From JBMNQS01 sp050944255 (GTDB taxonomy: Bacteria; Bacillota; Clostridia; Christensenellales; Maliibacteriaceae): a DNA stretch of 5,610 nt. The notes under the pieces were generated by a model. That model was not told the DNA's origin, made no database searches, and saw only the letters and a program-made list of their open reading frames with translations. Positions 1 through 5,610 of the stretch are shown piece by piece. Within the stretch, counting starts at the first letter, position 1. Every line of letters starts with the position of its first letter. A program made the position numbers and the translations under genes. Where the stretch lies: positions 1-5,610 of the forward strand of contig JBMNQS010000100.1 in NCBI GenBank assembly GCA_050944255.1, in the 5' to 3' direction.

Positions 1-768
1 CCCGCCGTAGGACTGCTTTTCATCCAGGCCGAGTATGTGCACTTTTTGACCGTTTAAGTGCGGCCTATTGCCGTTTATGGTCGTCTTATTGTCGCCTATT
101 TGCAGTGTAACGCTGCGGTTTTGCAGTACGGTGACGCCGCTTTGCGCTAAAATGGCGGCCATTTCCGCCATGTGGCCGTACCGGTGCTCGTGGTTCCCGG
201 GGATGTAAAATACGGGACAGACCTGCTGCGCCAGGCGCTGCAGGAGCCTTGCCGCCGCCGCGAAACGCCGTCCCGGGCCATCCTCCAGATCGCCGGTATA
301 GCAGATCAAATCCGGCTGCAGCACGCGGACGGCGCGGTATAGCCGGCCGTTGCCGCGGCCGAAGGTTTTGCCGTGCAGGTCCGAGAGATGCGCCAGCTTT
401 AAAAGCCGGGCGGATGCGGGCGCGGCGGCTTCTGCAGGGGAGGTGGCAGAAGTGAAGGAGGGCGCGGATAAAACGTTGGAGGGCGCGGATAAATCCTCTT
501 TTGGACCGGCGGATGCATCTTTGGCCGCAGCCGCCAAATCGGATAGAGCGGGCGCTGAAACCAGAGAAGATGCCGGAGCAGGGAATGAAGAATCTTTCGC
601 GCCGTTTTTACCGGCGCCCTTTTTCAGGACAATATGGGTGCGGGTGGTCTCAATGGCGTCGTTGCTGTAATACCAAAAGGCGCCAAAGAGCAGCATAACG
701 ATGCCGATGAAAGCGGTATAGGGGCCGAAAAGCCCGGGCCGAAGGAGGTTATCGATCAGATGGGACAT
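1..768 (-). CDS. Membrane-anchored calcineurin-like metallophosphoesterase, N-terminal 256 residues (3' end outside window)
   Basis: The frame stays open from the ATG at 768 to the window edge, so 256 residues are visible and the C-terminus is missing. A GAGGA Shine-Dalgarno lies about 7 bases upstream. Residues 14-34 form one hydrophobic segment; Arg10 before it and Asp37/Glu40 after it suggest the N-terminus is inside and the enzyme domain outside the membrane. Residues 45-120 are an Ala/Ser/Pro-rich, probably disordered linker. The metallophosphoesterase domain begins near residue 122: SDLHG (Asp130, His132), YTGD (Asp160) and PGNHEH (Asn192, His193) match the first three metal-binding and catalytic blocks of the calcineurin-like superfamily. 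The later histidine blocks lie beyond the window. In the family these residues hold a two-metal centre that hydrolyses phosphate esters; the substrate cannot be told from sequence. It follows the amylase by 88 bases with no obvious terminator, so co-transcription is possible. The fold is well supported, the role is not. Confidence 0.88.
   Translation of the reverse strand, partial: MSHLIDNLLRPGLFGPYTAFIGIVMLLFGAFWYYSNDAIETTRTHIVLKKGAGKNGAKDSSFPAPASSLVSAPALSDLAAAAKDASAGPKEDLSAPSNVLSAPSFTSATSPAEAAAPASARLLKLAHLSDLHGKTFGRGNGRLYRAVRVLQPDLICYTGDLEDGPGRRFAAAARLLQRLAQQVCPVFYIPGNHEHRYGHMAEMAAILAQSGVTVLQNRSVTLQIGDNKTTINGNRPHLNGQKVHILGLDEKQSYGG
457..493 (-). repeat. Two-copy 16-bp direct repeat (21-bp period) in the phosphoesterase linker
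   Basis: The 16 bases ggagggcgcggataaa occur identically at 457-472 and 478-493. The period is 21 bases, so the repeat keeps frame and encodes two adjacent heptads, LSAPSNV and LSAPSFT (residues 93-106). A related VSAPALS lies at residues 70-76. It sits in the low-complexity linker between the membrane segment and the enzyme domain, where changes in copy number would alter only spacer length. Confidence 0.75.
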
Positions 769-787
769 GGTTTATCCTCGTTATGCC

Positions 788-800
788 GGCGCTGCGCGCC
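788..800 (-). other. Short GC hairpin between amylase and phosphoesterase genes
   Basis: GGCGC and GCGCC (5 bp) flank a 3-base loop, about 20 bases upstream of the phosphoesterase start codon. No T-run follows on the minus strand, so it is not a recognisable intrinsic terminator. It is short enough to be a chance event in GC-rich DNA. The rest of the 88-base gap (769-856) shows the phosphoesterase ribosome site and no convincing promoter. Confidence 0.25.
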
Positions 801-856
801 AATGTGCGGCGGCGAACCGGCTCTTGAAAGTTTAGAAGGCTTTGCTCCGGGAAGAA

Positions 857-2830
857 TTATACCGCCCGGAGAATCCGGCCCGCGAGCGGCGGCAGGGGAA
901 TCGTAAGCGCACCGCCGCCCGAGGCAAACGCATCGCCGGTGAGCAGGTCGCGCCATTTTTCGTGCTGTGATGGAAGCACCGCCGTCTGAGGATGCAGGGA
1001 GCGGTTGATCAGCGTGATGACGGAGGGCGGCGCTTCGAGATGGCTACTTTTGCTGTGAGGCCTGTTGTTTTCGGGTGCATCGGTGGGGAGGGCTTCGCCA
1101 TCTACAGGCAGAAAGCGCCTGAAGGCTAAAATATCCGGGCCCGCGTCCTCGAAGAGAAGATCGCCGCAGCAAAGCGCCTCCTGGCTCCGCCTGATATGGC
1201 CCAGGGCCTTGAAATGGGCCAGCAGGCTTTGGTCTTCCCGGCCCCAGGGGTACGTCCGGCGGTTGAAGGGGTCGCGCATGCCGGTCATGCCGGCCTCGTC
1301 GCCGTAGTAAATGCTCACGTTGCCGGGCAGTGTGAAAAGGGCCGTGGCCAAGAGCTTTAAAAGCGCCTTGCCGCGGGCAAGGGAGCCTTCGTCCGGCTCC
1401 ATGGTCCGCAGGATGCTTCTGGGCGTGCCGTGATGCGGCTCTATGCCGCAGAGGCTGGAAAGTACCCGCGGCACGTCGTGGGTGCCCGTCATGTTCATCA
1501 GGCTGTGGAAAAAGTCCGGAGGATAGCTTTCCTTCAACTGCATGACGATTCCCGCCGCGCCGGCGGCGTCCGTTTTATGCATGAGAAAATCCATCAGCGC
1601 ATTTCGCAGCGGATAGTTCATCACCGTATCCATCTGATGGCCGTGCACGTACGGGCGCAAATGGCCGTAGGCCTCCTTGCGGGAGGCATCCTCCCACACC
1701 TCGCCCATGACCACGGCCTGCGGGTTCTCACTCTTTACCGCCTGGTACAGTTCGCTTAAAAACAGATCGGGCAGTTCGTCCGCCACGTCCAGCCGCCAGC
1801 CCATGGCGCCCGCGGCGATCCAGCGGCGGACGATGCCGCCTTCTGCCAGCATGTAGTGGCGGTAGCTCTCGTCGCTTTCCCTTGTGTTGGGCAGCGTCTC
1901 GTCGCCCCACCAGCATTCGTACTTGGTTGGCCACTGGTAGAACGTGTACCACCGATAGTAAGGCGAGCCCTGCGACTGGGCGGCGCCCAGATCCTTGTAG
2001 CGGCCGTCAAAGTTGAAATAGCGGCTGATGTTGCCGGTATGGGAGAATACGCCGTCGAGGATGATGGCAATGCCGTGATCTTTTGCCGCCCTGCACAGCC
2101 GGATGAAATCCTCCTTCGTGCCCAGGGTTTCGTCTATCTTCTCGTAATCGCCGGTATTGTAACGGTGGTTGCCCACGGACTGGAAGATGGGGTTCAGGTA
2201 CAGGATCGAAACGCCAAGATCGGCCAGGTAGGGGAGCTTTTCCTCGATGCCCTTTAAATTGCCGCCGAAAAAATCGTCGGCGCAGTAGTGGCTCTGGCCC
2301 TCCAGTGGCGTGAAGGCCACGTCCTCGTCCCAATTCTCGTGCATGCGGGGCTTTTCGGGGCAATGGGCACTCTCGCTCTTATAGAACCTGTCGGGGAAAA
2401 TCTGATACATGATGCCGCCCTTGAACCAGTCCGGCACGCGGAAATCCTTCTTATAGACCGTAAGAAGGTAGGCCGGGAAGTCGTCCTGATGGTACATCCA
2501 GCCTTCGCCGCCCAGGTGGCCGGGGTTATCGCCCCAGTAGAGCGTGTGGCCGTCCTGCGCCCAGGCGCAAAAGCCGTACCAGAAGTGGCCCGGCTCCTGC
2601 GGCGTAAGGACGGCCTCGTACAGCGCGTATTGGTTGAAAAAATGTCCGGTTTCCGACATTTCAAGCGCTTTTTTTTCACCGCCGTGCCATATGAGCAGCC
2701 GCGGCGAATGCACGCCGTGATGCGGATGCAGTCCAAGGCGCAGCCGTACGGCCGTGCCTTCGGGCACGGCCCCGAAGGGGCTGCGGAAAACCTTGTTATG
2801 CGAATGATGATAAAGGGACGTTTCAAACAT
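857..2830 (-). CDS. Intracellular GH13 alpha-glycosidase (neopullulanase / amylopullulanase-like)
   Basis: A 657-residue retaining alpha-glucan hydrolase. The ATG at 2830 follows GGAGG with 4 bases between. Residues 1 to about 125 look like a CBM34-type beta-sandwich (FWYGF and LYWGD near 83-101). The catalytic barrel opens at YQIFPDRF (142-149). It shows FFGGNLKGI (187-195), YLNPIF (211-216) and NHRYNTGDY (221-229), which are neopullulanase-type blocks. It then shows DGVFSH (259-264), GWRLDV with nucleophile Asp348, GEVWED with acid/base Glu377, and GTHDVPR with the third acid Asp452. IYYGDEAGM and the NRRTYPW block follow, then a C-terminal beta domain from about residue 560. All three catalytic acids are present. 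There is no signal peptide or surface-anchor domain, so it should act in the cytoplasm on maltodextrins or glycogen limit dextrins. Lying behind glgP supports a role in glucan breakdown. Whether it cuts alpha-1,4, alpha-1,6 or both cannot be decided here. The polar stretch at about 573-605 may be a lineage-specific loop. Confidence 0.95.
   Translation of the reverse strand: MFETSLYHHSHNKVFRSPFGAVPEGTAVRLRLGLHPHHGVHSPRLLIWHGGEKKALEMSETGHFFNQYALYEAVLTPQEPGHFWYGFCAWAQDGHTLYWGDNPGHLGGEGWMYHQDDFPAYLLTVYKKDFRVPDWFKGGIMYQIFPDRFYKSESAHCPEKPRMHENWDEDVAFTPLEGQSHYCADDFFGGNLKGIEEKLPYLADLGVSILYLNPIFQSVGNHRYNTGDYEKIDETLGTKEDFIRLCRAAKDHGIAIILDGVFSHTGNISRYFNFDGRYKDLGAAQSQGSPYYRWYTFYQWPTKYECWWGDETLPNTRESDESYRHYMLAEGGIVRRWIAAGAMGWRLDVADELPDLFLSELYQAVKSENPQAVVMGEVWEDASRKEAYGHLRPYVHGHQMDTVMNYPLRNALMDFLMHKTDAAGAAGIVMQLKESYPPDFFHSLMNMTGTHDVPRVLSSLCGIEPHHGTPRSILRTMEPDEGSLARGKALLKLLATALFTLPGNVSIYYGDEAGMTGMRDPFNRRTYPWGREDQSLLAHFKALGHIRRSQEALCCGDLLFEDAGPDILAFRRFLPVDGEALPTDAPENNRPHSKSSHLEAPPSVITLINRSLHPQTAVLPSQHEKWRDLLTGDAFASGGGALTIPLPPLAGRILRAV
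2750..2778 (-). other. Two overlapping, mutually exclusive hairpins early in the amylase coding sequence
   Basis: Hairpin A pairs 2750-2758 with 2763-2771 (9 bp, 4-base loop). Hairpin B pairs 2757-2764 with 2771-2778 (8 bp, 6-base loop). All pairs are Watson-Crick. They share 2757-2758, 2763-2764 and 2771, so they cannot form fully together. They fall in codons 18-27 of the amylase, about 50 bases after its start codon. The pairing is plain in the sequence. A regulatory role is only a possibility, since GC-rich codons alone can produce such pairing. Confidence 0.45.
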
Positions 2831-2880
2831 AATGCCTCCGGCGCAGGCCGCGCTGCCGCGGCTGATGGGGGATTTACGGT

Positions 2881-2895
2881 ATTATACGGCGCCGT
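2881..2895 (-). promoter_or_regulatory. Possible internal promoter: consensus -10 TATAAT next to a 10-bp dyad, upstream of the amylase
   Basis: On the minus strand a perfect TATAAT lies at 2886-2881, about 50 bases before the amylase ATG. That would leave a leader of roughly 40-45 bases. The palindrome ACGGCGCCGT (2886-2895) abuts it on the upstream side, where an operator could sit. No good -35 element is found at 15-18 bases spacing, so this is a weak call. If real, the amylase could be transcribed apart from glgP. Confidence 0.3.
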
Positions 2896-2915
2896 GCGTT
2901 TCAGAGCCGTTTTTA

Positions 2916-2944
2916 AAGGAGGAATTTGATATAAATTCCTCCTT
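2916..2944 (-). terminator. Perfect 12-bp inverted repeat after glgP; possible terminator or attenuator without a proper U-tract
   Basis: AAGGAGGAATTT (2916-2927) and AAATTCCTCCTT (2933-2944) pair without mismatch around a 5-base loop, 30 bases past the glgP stop codon. On the minus strand the 3' arm is followed by only one further T and then five A, so it lacks the U-run of a canonical intrinsic terminator. The plus-strand reading lacks one too. It could instead end transcription weakly, protect the glgP mRNA end, or bind a protein as DNA. The 5' arm carries a full AAGGAGG, but no usable start codon follows it on the minus strand. Confidence 0.35.
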
Positions 2945-2974
2945 ATAGAATGGCCGGGATGGCGCTTGCGCTAT

Positions 2975-5449
2975 TCAATCGTATTTCAGTGGCTCAATAT
3001 GCCAGATCTTTTCATTATACTCGGAAATGGTGCGGTCCGATGAGAAGATGCCGGCGCTTGCGGTATTGATGATGGCTTTGCGCCACCAGATAGCCGGATC
3101 GAGAAAATCCCGGTCCGCGTGCTCGCTGGCCATGACGTAGGACTCAAAGTCGTTGAGCAGCAGGTACTGGTCGGCGGGATTGTGGTTGTCGCCCACCAAA
3201 AGCGCCTGGTACAAATCCGAAAACTGCCGGTAACGGTCCGCGGGAAGCTGATCGCTCAGGAGCATATCCACCGCCTTTTTGATGTGATGATTGCCCGCAT
3301 ACACGTCATAGGCGCGGTAGGAACCCGTCTTGTAGAGGGTCTCGTTCTGCTGGGCGTTGTTGCCCAGCAGGTAGATGTTTTGAAGGCCCACCTGCTGGGA
3401 AATCTCCACATTGGCGCCGTCCAGGGTGCCGATGGTGACGGCGCCGTTTAACATAAACTTCATGTTGCTGGTGCCCGAGGCCTCTTTTCCGGCGGTGGAT
3501 ATCTGCTGGCTCAGGTTCGTGCCGGGGATGAGCACCTCGGCCACGGAGACGCGGTAATTGGGAATGAACACCACGCGCAGCCTGTCGCGCACCCGCGGCT
3601 CTTTCTCGATCATTTCCGCCACCGAATGAATCAGGCGGATGATCAGCTTGGCCCTGTGGTAGCTCTGGGCCGCTTTGGCCGAGAAGAAGAATACCTTCGG
3701 CGGCATCTCAAAGCCGGGCTCTTCCATGTAGCGCTGATAGTAGTGGATGATCCGCAGCGCGTTCAAGAGCTGGCGCTTGTACTCATGCAGCCGCTTGGCC
3801 TGGGTATCGAACAGGGCGTCCGGGTCCACGGAAATACCCATCTCTTTGCGGACAAATTCCGCCAGGCGCGTCTTGTTGGCGTTTTTAACCGCCGCGAATT
3901 TCTCCCGGAAGGCCGCGTCGTCGGCAAAGGGCTTCAAATCCTCCAGCCGCGTCAGGTCGCGCTTCCATGCCTCGCCGATGGCCTCGGTGATCAGCTGGCA
4001 GAGCCCGGGATTGATCTTCATCAGCCAGCGGCGCGGGGTGATGCCGTTGGTGATGCCGATGATCTTGCCCGGCTCCATCTCGTTGAAATGGGCGAATACG
4101 TCGTTTCGGAGGATCTCGCCGTGCAGCGAGGAGACGCCGTTGACGCTGAAGGATAGCGCGATGGCCAGATTGGCCATGCGCACCTGGTCGTAGGCGATGA
4201 TGGACATGCTGCTGATCTTCTGCCACTGGCCGGGGAAGGCCTCGTTGAGCCGGTGGCTGTAATACTCGTTGATGGCCTGGGTAATGGCGTAGATGCGCGG
4301 CAGAAGCTCGCGGTAAAGCCCCACGGGCCACGTCTCCAGCGCCTCGGCCATGACGGTGTGGTTCGTATAGGCGAAACAGCTTCTCGTGGTGTTCCAGGCG
4401 TCCTCCCAGCCCAGGCCCTCCTCGTCCAGCAGAATGCGCATCATCTCGGGGATGGCCAGCGTGGGGTGGGTGTCGTTGATCTGAAGGACCACTTTTTCCG
4501 GCAGCCGCGTCAGGGGCCGGCCGGGGTACGTCTTTTTAAAGCGCCTGATGATGTACTGCACCGTGGCGGAGGTGAAGAAATAATGCTGTTTCAAGCGCAG
4601 CATCTTGCCCTGCAGGTGATCGTCGGCGGGGTAGAGCACCTTGGAAATCAGCTCGCCCAGCTCTTTTTGCTCCATGGCGCGCATGTAGTCGCCCCGTGAG
4701 AAGGATTCCAGATCGATGTCCGCAGGGGACTTGGCGCTCCACAGCCGCAGCGTCAGGGCGCAGTCGTTGCCATAGCCCAGTATGGCCGTATCGTAGGGCA
4801 CGGCCAGCACGGTGGTGGTGTTCTCGTAGCGGATTTTCAGTGTTCCGCCGGACCAGTCCTCGATGGCCCGGCCTCCGAAATGCACGGCCACCTGATCGTC
4901 GATGCAGGGCACCTCCCAGATATTGCCGTCCATCAGCCAGGAATCGGGCTGCTCCACCTGGCTACCGTCCACGATCAACTGCTTGAACAGGCCGTACTCG
5001 TAGCGGATGCCGCAGCCCATGGCCGGCAGCTGCAGCGTGGCCATGGAGTCGATGAAGCACGCGGCAAGCCGGCCTAAACCGCCGTTGCCCAGCGCCGCCT
5101 CCGGCTCCGCGCACTCCAGATCGGATACGTCGATTTCAAGCTCGGCCAGCGCCGCCTTATAGGCGTCCTCCTGCAGCAGGTTGATCATATTGTTCTCAAG
5201 GGAGCGCCCCATGAGAAATTCCACCGACAGGTAGAAGACCCACTTGGCGCGCTGTTTGGCGCTGACACGGCGCGTCAGGGCCAGCCGCCGCATGATCTCG
5301 TCGCGGACCGTCAGGGCCACGGCCTTGTACAGTTGGTTTTCGGTGGCTTCCGATACGCTGCATCCGAAATGCAGCCGCAGTTTTTCCGAGACGGCCGTAA
5401 GGACGTTTGCCTTGCGGGTTTCCAGGTCTTTCTTTTGGGCTCTAGTCAT
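2975..5449 (-). CDS. glgP: Glycogen/maltodextrin phosphorylase (GT35)
   Basis: A complete 824-residue PLP-dependent phosphorylase, normal length for the bacterial family. It removes glucose from non-reducing alpha-1,4 ends as glucose-1-phosphate in the cytoplasm. The ATG at 5449 has GGAGG 6 bases upstream, and an in-frame stop 21 bases before it rules out a longer start. Family blocks in order are YLSVEFLMGR (73-82), GNGGLGRLAACF (121-132), EYGLFKQ (151-157), INDTHP (324-329), NGITPRRWL, KRLHEYKRQLLN (552-563), and EASGTSNMK (656-664), where Lys664 should carry pyridoxal phosphate. INTASAGIF-SSDRTI (794-808) closes the protein. The N-terminus starts close to the catalytic fold, without the phosphorylation segment of the animal enzymes. 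No key residue is missing and no frameshift is seen. It is the first visible gene of a same-strand series leading to the GH13 glycosidase. Glycogen and maltodextrin phosphorylases (GlgP, MalP) cannot be separated reliably by motif; the symbol reflects the family rather than a tested substrate. Confidence 0.97.
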   Translation of the reverse strand: MTRAQKKDLETRKANVLTAVSEKLRLHFGCSVSEATENQLYKAVALTVRDEIMRRLALTRRVSAKQRAKWVFYLSVEFLMGRSLENNMINLLQEDAYKAALAELEIDVSDLECAEPEAALGNGGLGRLAACFIDSMATLQLPAMGCGIRYEYGLFKQLIVDGSQVEQPDSWLMDGNIWEVPCIDDQVAVHFGGRAIEDWSGGTLKIRYENTTTVLAVPYDTAILGYGNDCALTLRLWSAKSPADIDLESFSRGDYMRAMEQKELGELISKVLYPADDHLQGKMLRLKQHYFFTSATVQYIIRRFKKTYPGRPLTRLPEKVVLQINDTHPTLAIPEMMRILLDEEGLGWEDAWNTTRSCFAYTNHTVMAEALETWPVGLYRELLPRIYAITQAINEYYSHRLNEAFPGQWQKISSMSIIAYDQVRMANLAIALSFSVNGVSSLHGEILRNDVFAHFNEMEPGKIIGITNGITPRRWLMKINPGLCQLITEAIGEAWKRDLTRLEDLKPFADDAAFREKFAAVKNANKTRLAEFVRKEMGISVDPDALFDTQAKRLHEYKRQLLNALRIIHYYQRYMEEPGFEMPPKVFFFSAKAAQSYHRAKLIIRLIHSVAEMIEKEPRVRDRLRVVFIPNYRVSVAEVLIPGTNLSQQISTAGKEASGTSNMKFMLNGAVTIGTLDGANVEISQQVGLQNIYLLGNNAQQNETLYKTGSYRAYDVYAGNHHIKKAVDMLLSDQLPADRYRQFSDLYQALLVGDNHNPADQYLLLNDFESYVMASEHADRDFLDPAIWWRKAIINTASAGIFSSDRTISEYNEKIWHIEPLKYD

Positions 5450-5551
5450 AGAGAACCTCCGTTTCTATGGCGCAAATGCCAGCGAAGGAATGAAACTTTC
5501 CAAGCGGCAGGCGCGCGGTGAAAAGGGCCTTGCCGTACCATCGTATTGGAT

Positions 5552-5564
5552 ATGCCGGCGGCAT
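5552..5564. other. 13-bp dyad in the glgP leader
   Basis: ATGCCG-G-CGGCAT is a perfect 6+1+6 inverted repeat about 100 bases upstream of the glgP start. Its size fits a small operator half-site pair, or a short RNA hairpin. No convincing -35/-10 pair was found anywhere in 5450-5610, so its relation to a promoter is unknown, and it may be chance. Confidence 0.25.
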
Positions 5565-5592
5565 GTTCCCGGCAGCTTGTCCGACAGTATTT

Positions 5593-5610
5593 AAAAACAG
5601 AGCATGCAGG
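5593..5610 (-). terminator. Possible right arm and U-tract of a terminator for a gene upstream of glgP
   Basis: On the minus strand the window opens with CCTGCATGCTCTG followed directly by TTTTT (5597-5593). That is the pattern of the 3' arm and U-run of an intrinsic terminator whose 5' arm would lie just outside the window. Only half can be seen, so the call is tentative. If right, glgP starts its own transcription unit within the remaining leader of about 140 bases. Confidence 0.2.

Noticed and set aside
634..906. A plus-strand open frame covering the amylase-phosphoesterase gap.
   Set aside because: Most of it is antisense to the membrane segment and linker of the phosphoesterase, whose metal-binding motifs confirm the minus-strand reading. 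The plus-strand product has no recognisable feature.
2288..2929. A 213-codon plus-strand open frame opposite the amylase N-terminus.
   Set aside because: It is the antisense shadow of a gene with clear GH13 motifs. Long antisense frames are usual in GC-rich coding DNA, and its translation shows no domain.
3626..4156. A 176-codon plus-strand open frame opposite glgP, with others of 96-148 codons nearby.
   Set aside because: These lie wholly within the conserved phosphorylase, have no convincing independent ribosome site or motif, and arise from the codon bias of the opposite strand.
5450..5550. TTGGAA followed by AT-containing stretches upstream of glgP, as a -35/-10 promoter.
   Set aside because: At 16-18 bases spacing the would-be -10 matches at most half of TATAAT, so no promoter can be supported from sequence alone.
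5450..5610. Two minus-strand frames are open from the window edge into the glgP start region, one ending in a TGA that overlaps the glgP ATG, which could suggest a translationally coupled upstream gene.
   Set aside because: The translations are rich in Cys, Arg, His and Trp or otherwise lack protein-like character, with no recognisable domain. Two frames being open at once in GC-rich DNA over 50 codons is expected by chance. A possible U-tract inside the region also argues for non-coding leader.

Overview
The window holds two complete genes and one gene cut by the window edge, all on the minus strand. Read in transcription order (high to low coordinates) they are a glycogen/maltodextrin phosphorylase (glgP, 5449 to 2975), a cytoplasmic GH13 alpha-glycosidase of the neopullulanase/amylopullulanase-like type (2830 to 857), and the N-terminal 256 residues of a membrane-anchored calcineurin-like phosphoesterase (768 running off position 1). 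All three have a purine-rich Shine-Dalgarno sequence at normal spacing.

The DNA is GC-rich by eye. The strong GGAGG ribosome sites, and an amylase whose catalytic blocks look like those of clostridial intracellular alpha-glycosidases, suggest a GC-rich member of the Clostridia (Bacillota). This is an inference from remembered family features; no search was run. No rRNA, tRNA, CRISPR array, insertion sequence or other sign of recent transfer is visible.

Layout. Positions 5450-5610 are the leader of glgP, with a small dyad and possibly the tail of a terminator belonging to a gene outside the window. Between glgP and the amylase lie 144 bases with a perfect 12-bp inverted repeat, a consensus TATAAT and a 10-bp dyad. 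Between the amylase and the phosphoesterase lie 88 bases with only a short hairpin. There is no gene-free stretch longer than 300 bases.

The first two genes make a coherent pair. The phosphorylase releases glucose-1-phosphate from the non-reducing ends of alpha-1,4-glucan and stalls near branches. The GH13 enzyme, which has no signal peptide, could hydrolyse the remaining limit dextrins or short oligosaccharides. The phosphoesterase has no evident link to glycogen and may simply be a downstream neighbour.

I do not see a new biological system here. This is ordinary storage-carbohydrate metabolism. The points worth a second look are small: the inverted repeat between glgP and the amylase, two mutually exclusive hairpins early in the amylase coding sequence, and a repeat-bearing Ala/Ser/Pro linker in the phosphoesterase.
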